Below, piece after piece: positions 58,102-64,000 of a DNA stretch of 64,000 nt. Position 1 is the stretch's first letter. Each line of letters starts with the position of its first letter. The notes below the pieces were generated by a model. The model ran no database searches. It was not told the origin of the DNA and saw only the letters and a list, made by a program, of their open reading frames with translations. This stretch comes from Taiwanofungus camphoratus. Its lineage: Eukaryota > Basidiomycota > Agaricomycetes > Polyporales > Taiwanofungaceae. Where the stretch lies: positions 868,001-932,000 of the forward strand of contig CP021227.1 in the NCBI GenBank assembly GCA_003999685.1, in the 5' to 3' direction. Position numbers and translations under genes: made by a program.

Positions 58102-61100
58102 ATGACTGCTAACCAAGCTGGTGAGAAACGAAAATCAAAATCATCATCACTTTTTTCTCGCAAAAAAACCAAGACTGTACACCTCACTGCGGACGATCTT
58201 CCGTGGAAGACCGTCTCCAGACCAAGGGAGGCAGACCTGGGCGACGGGTTCGATGGTCTGCTTGAGTTAGAGGAAGTCGAGAATGTGGAGGTTGTATATG
58301 AGAAGACAGATGCAGGAAAGGTGGTCAAATTCAAGGCGAGTACTCGAAGCATCTTGATCCGTCTTGCATTCCTTAGATGAGTTTTCTAGGTCTCGGGAAA
58401 TGCAGTTAAAAGTCAGTCTGAGGAGGAACAAGTAAATGGCGAAGAATCTGAACAGGAACTCGGTCAAACCTCTTTATCAACCTCTCAGACCAGTGAAATA
58501 CCAGACATAAGTCAAGAAGAGCCTCTGTTCGATTGTACGCCAATGTATACATGTGCATCTACCTTTTCTTTGTTCTCACACAATCACAGCGCGAGCATTA
58601 TTACCTGAATGGCGTGACTTCTCACTCCATCAACAGCTCTTCCGGGCGTTATATTTACAGCATTTTCTTACTCCCACACCTATTCAAGCCCAAACTCTCC
58701 CGGTCGCTCTTCAACGGAAGGATGTCGTTGGAGTAGCCGAAACTGTGTGTTCCTGGACGCATTGCTATAGATGTGTCTTGATTTTGCTTGCATTCGACCT
58801 GCTCACGAGATCACTCCTTAGGGTTCCGGAAAAACACTCGCATACGGCCTTCCGATCCTGCACTACCTACTCACAAATGCATCGACCTCAGCAGGCGCAA
58901 GTGACATGATCTCAAAGAGCAGGAGAAATGTTCGTGCACTTGTACTCGCACCTACCCGCGAACTTGCATTGCAGGTCTCGTCGCACCTCAATGCGTGTCT
59001 CAACTATGCGGATACTATCCCCGCAGAAGCCATCGAAGGAGAAAATGTCAAGAAAGCTGGAGATAAGGTCGTTTCTAAGGAGAGTAGGGCTAAGAAAGGG
59101 AAAGGCAAGGAAAAGGTTCAAGATCCTGAAACCGGCACACATACAAAAGCCAAGCCTCCACCACTCGTGAGCGTTGCTGCAGTTATTGGTGGTATGTCCG
59201 CACAGAAGCAGAAACGTATACTCTCTCGCGGTGTCGATGTGCTGGTTGCCACGCCTGGACGACTATGGGACATCTTGCAGGAGGTAGGCCAGTTCCCTTA
59301 CGCCTCATTTAATTCACCTGAGAGTGTCAAGTGCGGTATTTCGCATGGTATTAAGCATAGTCGCTTATCTGAAAATCCAGGACAACAATCTCGCGAACGA
59401 TATGGGGAAGCTGCGATTCCTTGTGCTAGACGAGGCAGACCGCATGATCGAAACGGGACACTTTGCAGAGATGGAAAATATCCTAAGGCTTACTCTTCGC
59501 CAGGATAAGTGTGTCGATCCCTCTTCCTGTCTTGGAACGTACATTTCATGTCATCCACAGGGAGGACGAAATCGAGACCCAACCTGAGTTGGATGATGAA
59601 GAGGAAGACAGCAAAGAGGGCGTGAAGGACGGCGAATTGCAGACTTTCGTATTCTCAGCAACACTCAGCAAGGACTTACAGCGAAATTTGAAGAGGCGTT
59701 TGCGGCCGGGGAGGCGGAAGAATGATAAGCCTGCATCGACACTCGGTGCGTCTTCTCTGCTGTAATTCGATAGTATGTGAAGACTGGCAGACTGACGTAC
59801 CCGAATTCTGAAAGATGATTTGCTGATGAGGCTTGACTTCCGCGACCCTGAACCTGCAATAATCGATCTCAGTCCCGCGGGCGGTGTGGTAGCGACCTTA
59901 CGAGAAAGCAAAATTGAGTGTTTAACAAGTGACAAGGTTCATACAACTTCGGCTCCTACTTTACTGTTTTATTAACCTATGTTCGCCGTGTACAGGATGT
60001 ATATCTCTATTATTTCCTCCTACGCTATCCTGGGAGGACACTTGTGTTTCTATCCTCCATCGACGGAATTCGTAGACTGTTGCCCCTCATGGACCTCCTT
60101 CAATTTTCCGCCTTTCCCCTTCATTCGCAGCTAGAGCAACGTCAGCGACTGAAAAACCTTGATAGGTACATATCTAATTTTAGTCTAGCGAATTTTGTAG
60201 TGTATCTTGTCAAAAAGCACACATTGACTCTCCTCTCTCAGATTCAAATCTACACCGCAAGCTGTCCTTCTCGCGACAGATGTCGCCGCGCGTGGGCTAG
60301 ATATTCCTGCGGTAGATCATGTCGTGCACTACCAGGTCCCGCGCACAGCCGATGCATATGTGCACAGAAACGGACGAACCGCACGTGCGATGCGCCGTGG
60401 GTTCAGTTTACTCATATGCGCACCCGACGAACGTAGGATCGTTAAAGCACTTATGGGGAGCTTGAACAGACGTGCGTCCGCATTTCTATCCCAGCTGACC
60501 CGGTCTGGTGCTTGTGTATCCTGATGTATTCGGTTGGCGTGCACTTGGTTTCGCTTGCTTGCATATTTTCAGAAGAGGAAGAGATCCCGGAGATGCCGGT
60601 CGAGCTGTATCTCCTAGATAAGCTCAAGGCGCGTGTCCAGCTGGCGCGCCAGATTGATATCACGCAGCACAAGGTCAAAAAGGAGAAGCACGAGCGCAAC
60701 TGGCTAAAAGAGGCAGCCGAAGCGATGGAGCTCGAGCTGGACTCAGACCTAGCAAGGTGAGCCCAATTTCATTTAAGATGATCACAATGATGCCAAACCG
60801 AAGTACAGCGCGTCAGAGGATGAGCTGGGGACAGCTCCATCCAAACACAAGCGTAAGGCAGCAGATGCGAAGACAGCAGCCATGAAGGCCGAACTAAAGC
60901 AACTGTTGGCCCACCCGCTCGTAGCTCGCGGCGTCTCAACCCGGTATATTACGTCAGGAAGCGTATCGATTGCTGACGACTTACTAGCAGGAGAATGTGC
61001 GTCCTCGTTTCATTCATGTCAGCCAGATTGTTGAGTCATGCTCTCATTCAGACCACGAGAGCATAGTAGGGCTGAAGAAGGCTGAGGCTGGTAGCGATTT

Positions 61101-61170
61101 GGTACCCGCCAAACAGCGCAGGCCGAAGGTGAAGGAAGATTTTGAGGAGTGGCGGGGTTTCGGGTCATAG
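58102..61170 (+). CDS. MAK5: Mak5/DDX24 DEAD-box RNA helicase
   Basis: Twelve exons: 58102-58335, 58390-58534, 58590-58744, 58822-59283, 59381-59508, 59561-59745, 59815-59936, 59996-60165, 60242-60471, 60573-60756, 60809-60996, 61052-61170, giving 773 aa. An acidic/basic N-terminus precedes the helicase core: Q motif ([13 protein letters not shown]), motif I AETGSGKT over an intron, Ia [17 protein letters not shown], motif II LDEADRM, motif III SAT, then the second RecA domain with [25 protein letters not shown] (V) and HRNGRTAR (VI). Insertions between Ia and GG and between II and III are typical of Mak5/DDX24. The C-terminus ends [11 protein letters not shown]. Known role: 60S subunit assembly in the nucleolus. 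Intron 1 (58336-58389) fits only with a GC donor (AAG/GCGAGT). Confidence 0.93.
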
Positions 61171-61550
61171 CTCGCCATTCAACACTTAATATGGTCCTTT
61201 GTTGAGACTATGGTTCTTTCCATGTGTCGCAACTCCTATGACACTCGCGGTAGTTAGGCTAAAGGAATGGACGATATCACGTCGAGAAGTCGGATCAATA
61301 CAAGCCACCTCCACGAATCTTTCTCCGGTATTCTTACATACAACCAATCGCATTGCATTGTTGAATAAAAGAATGCTGTTCACCTTATTCTTTGTATGTT
61401 CCCATTCCCGCGCAGTGCGATTCATGGAATGGAGTGGCACTCGCGATTGCCAAATATAGAACAGCTTCCCTCCTCGCCAGTATACTTAGACCTCGCCGAA
61501 CAAGATACCCGCTGCTGCATCAGGCAAAGAAACCTTTACTATACCCCGAG
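61171..61550. other. Intergenic, MAK5 to the small unknown gene
   Basis: 380 bases. The frame into the next gene is open from 61392 but the first good Met context is 61551. No other feature. Confidence 0.5.
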
Positions 61551-62213
61551 ATGTCTTTCCCTACTTCAACCTCCAGCCCACCCCCTTCCCCCCTTTCCGC
61601 TCGTTTCTCCATTCACTCTACAACACGCACCATGCCGCTGAAAATGTCCGACGTCGCGAACATCTTCATCAGGATGCGCCGGCACAGTCTAAGGGCCAAA
61701 GAACACCACATTGAGTCTTGCTCTGTTTTCCCGCAAACACATCCAAGCTTGTCAGGAGAAGGGACTGTCTCGGTGCGGAGGGTTCCAATCGTGCAGGAGG
61801 ATGACTTCGTTTGCCGCGATGGGGTGGACGCTGTCAAGCTGTTGAGGCTCTCCCGTGCATCACTGTACGAAAAAGCACGCACGATTGGTGCCAGTGTATT
61901 GGTGGACGAAGAGTGAGCTTACAAAGTTTCCTTTAAGCTTGTCTTGTGGGCGTTTGATGCTGATCTACTTTCCATAGATGGTCTTGCACGATTTGTACGC
62001 CTAGACATCGTACCGACGGGACTTTCAGAGTACATGTAAGTGTGGGATATCCGCTGAATACGTTTTATCGGTGCCCAATGTAGTCCTCCCTAGATACGTT
62101 ACTCTGCACATGCCGCGCGCTCGGACATTCGCGATCCGCAAAAACCAGTAGCCCTCGAAAGAGTGAGAGGCGTACCCGGACTCATGACCATCCTCAGCAG
62201 ACACGACTCCTAG
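61551..62213 (+). CDS. Small unknown protein, three exons
   Basis: Exons 61551-61912, 61978-62035 and 62094-62213, giving 179 aa. Not recognised as a named family. The N-terminus is Ser/Pro/Thr-rich; the middle has MRRHSLRAKEHHIESCSV and VPIVQEDDFVCRDGVDAV. The C-terminal half, spread over all three exons, looks like a small folded domain: LYEKARTIGASVLVDEEWSC, TICTPRHRTDGTFRVHIRYS, DIRDPQKPVALERVRGVPGL. Both introns join in phase and the reading continues sensibly only when spliced, which argues for a real gene. I vaguely associate the VRVHIRYSA-type strand with uncharacterised Agaricomycete proteins; function unknown. ATG 61623 and 61632 are alternative starts. Confidence 0.65.
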
Positions 62214-64000
62214 CAGGCGCGGCTGAATCAATCCTTCTTTCCAATACCCACATTCCCTTCCTAGACGGACATTTTTGCGCAAAGAAAACATATTCCGGAC
62301 ATTCATATATTCACATGAGGTAACCACGCTCACAGGGTTCTCGACCTGCACTGTACGCCTAGTTCGCAGATATCCATGTACTACTTGTATCATCTCTCCT
62401 ACTTAGTAATTATCTATTGATCTAGTTGATACCTTCGTTTCGTCATTTCTAAATCTTGGTCAGATTACCAGTGTCATTTGGGCTCAACTTCATGCAGCTT
62501 CTGTACTACATAGTGATACATTCATAATTTATCATTCGCCCTGCGGCTTACTCTTTTCTTCAGGGAGCATTGCTACTACAGTAAATGACGTGACCAGACG
62601 GTTTCTCGAAACGTTCGAAACGGAGTAAAGTGAATACTGCTTGGATTCTCTGATACCCATACTGTACGTGATCGAGGTAACGACGAGATCAGAGGGGAAG
62701 CGGCCTTTTACTCTCCGGAACTGACCAGATTGTAACAAGTTGACGCGGTTCTGTGAGTCCCGCAGTGTTGCATTTTCGCCATCTCCAGCATGACCTCGTT
62801 TAATCCTGGAGATCGCCATCTGAAGAAAAAGACCTACATATTATCACGTCTATCCGTTGGATCATACAGGGGGTATTGATTCTGTATAGTTGACGGCAAA
62901 TAAGTTATTGACGGTAGAGTAGCCTAGCTGTCTTGGATGCCAGAATGAGAAGCTCCGTTCACCAATTCGGAAGGGAGCGAGAAGACGGAGAACGTGAAGA
63001 GGAAAGGTAAGAAGTAGTGCTGATAAAACCAGACGCGGAGAGCTTCAAGGGGTAGGCCGAGCGAGAGGTTGAAGAAGCAGGTCGCACGAAACCGGAAGTC
63101 GAGTCGGTGCTACGAGAGGCGGCGTGCATGGAGAAAAAGAGGCTGAACAATAGGAACAGAAGAAGGAATATGTCAAGCAACGAGCACCCTGTGCCGCGAT
63201 GCCACGTCGTGCAAACAGAAGGCACAGAGAGAAGGCGCAACGCACCAGTTATGTCGGAAGGACATGGCACTGGTGCAAAACGAAATTGCGAAATTGCGAA
63301 AAGAGCCACAAGGGAAAAATCATCGGTTCGAGAAGATGCCGTGGTTCCACCAGACGAAGATTTGTATCGGAATGTTACTTTCACATGCACACCACTTTCG
63401 AACGTCGATCCACCCCTTGTGATATCATCACTCGACATGTGAGAAACGTGGTGACCACTGGAGAGCTCCAACAGCACACTCTAGTCGAGCCAAAAACGAT
63501 TGTTAAAATGGTTTGACATAAGTTGGAATTTGTGCAATCTCTCAAGGTCTATAGTCAGTCAGACACAGAAATCCAGAAAGTCGCTTGCAAGGAAATACTT
63601 GCGCAATGATTTGTGCCATGATAGATAACTGCCAATCGACGTCAGATCACAGGTTCGTATGTCATGGACCGTCATCCTCTCTAAAAATGAAAGTCAACCT
63701 AAGTCACCATCATGATTCTGGTACCACAATTGACCAACCAGTCCATATTTTTCGGCCGCCAAACTTCATGGAGCAGTCAGGACAACCTGTAGTCAGCGCG
63801 ACCAGTGCCGCGGCAAGACTGCAATTTTGATACCAACGGTGATTACGAGGCTGTTGCAGATCGCTACAATCGCGCTGTTACTCCGCTACTTGTGACTGTA
63901 TAAAATAGTTGAGACACAGCTTATCATATCAAAACTCCGAACGAAGTTGATGGTCGCGACGCGTCGCGTCGTGCGTCGTACGTTACTTGTTAATTCGTAC
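62214..64000. other. Gene-poor right end
   Basis: 1.8 kb without a supported gene. The longest frame is 62959-63477 (-, 172 codons), Ser-rich with one hydrophobic run (LLDIFLLLFLLFSLFFSM), opposed by a basic plus frame at 63107-63442. Neither has a family signature. A splice-like GTAAGA at about 63006 (+) follows a charged stretch from 62946 but leads to a stop. The extreme end (63955-63985) has GTCGCG/GTCGTGCG repeats. Confidence 0.45.

Noticed and set aside
62959-63477. Minus ORF of 172 codons with a hydrophobic run
   Set aside because: No homology, biased composition, competing plus-strand frame; too weak to call.

Overview
This window is nuclear DNA of a filamentous basidiomycete, most likely an Agaricomycete. 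Genes are dense and packed on both strands. They are cut by many introns of about 50-70 bases with GT(A/G)NGT donors and (C/T)AG acceptors, and several exons are under 20 bases. The gene set is fungal: ERG6, HET-C, the CST subunit Stn1, Rad52, Mad3, a Fus3/Kss1-type MAP kinase, an Rrm4-like RNA-transport protein and basidiomycete-style F-box and P450 genes. No bacterial features, rRNA, tRNA or CRISPR arrays were seen.

Layout. 1-926: 3' end of PWP2. 1474-2272: an F-box-like gene with a frame break. 3298-3525: a small unknown ORF. 3617-6409: STN1. 6755-7711: YRA1/ALY-like export adaptor (-). 9004-9875: proline-repeat protein (-). 10347-11281: unknown nuclear-looking protein with a KEN box. 11976-13550: PAQR/Izh-type seven-helix protein. 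14745-16667: cytochrome P450. 16892-17494: RRG9/neugrin (-). 17921-18621: coactosin-like ADF-H protein. 18883-19761 and 20351-21192: tandem GNAT acetyltransferases (-), the second decaying. 21585-22292: beta-NAC. 22753-25575: AIP1 (-). 25987-27504: MAD3 (-). 27862-29560: an inverted-repeat element broken by a 5'-truncated LINE. 30566-32921: MFS transporter of the allantoate-permease type. 33289-36200: Rrm4-like RNA-binding protein. 37040-38315: ERG6. 38507-40179: nested inverted-repeat elements. 40620-42967: RAD52. 44164-46329: RMD1/DUF155 protein. 46330-49125: gene-poor. 49126-50734: MAP kinase. 51755-53522: G3BP-like protein (-). 53886-57734: HET-C. 58102-61170: MAK5/DDX24 helicase. 61551-62213: small three-exon unknown protein. 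62214-64000: no gene supported.

The genes look like ordinary housekeeping neighbours rather than one pathway. Several touch chromosome maintenance (STN1, RAD52, MAD3, the KEN-box protein), ribosome assembly (PWP2, MAK5), mRNA export, transport or stress handling (YRA1, Rrm4-like, G3BP-like) and actin (AIP1, coactosin). The accessory DNA lies in two blocks of nested non-autonomous transposons.

The most unusual signal is in splicing. Seven introns in six genes can be joined in frame with the conserved protein only by using a GC donor. HET-C also appears to use a 6-base exon. Exon borders were worked out by eye from frame, splice consensus and remembered family sequence, so single borders may be off; no transcript data were available.
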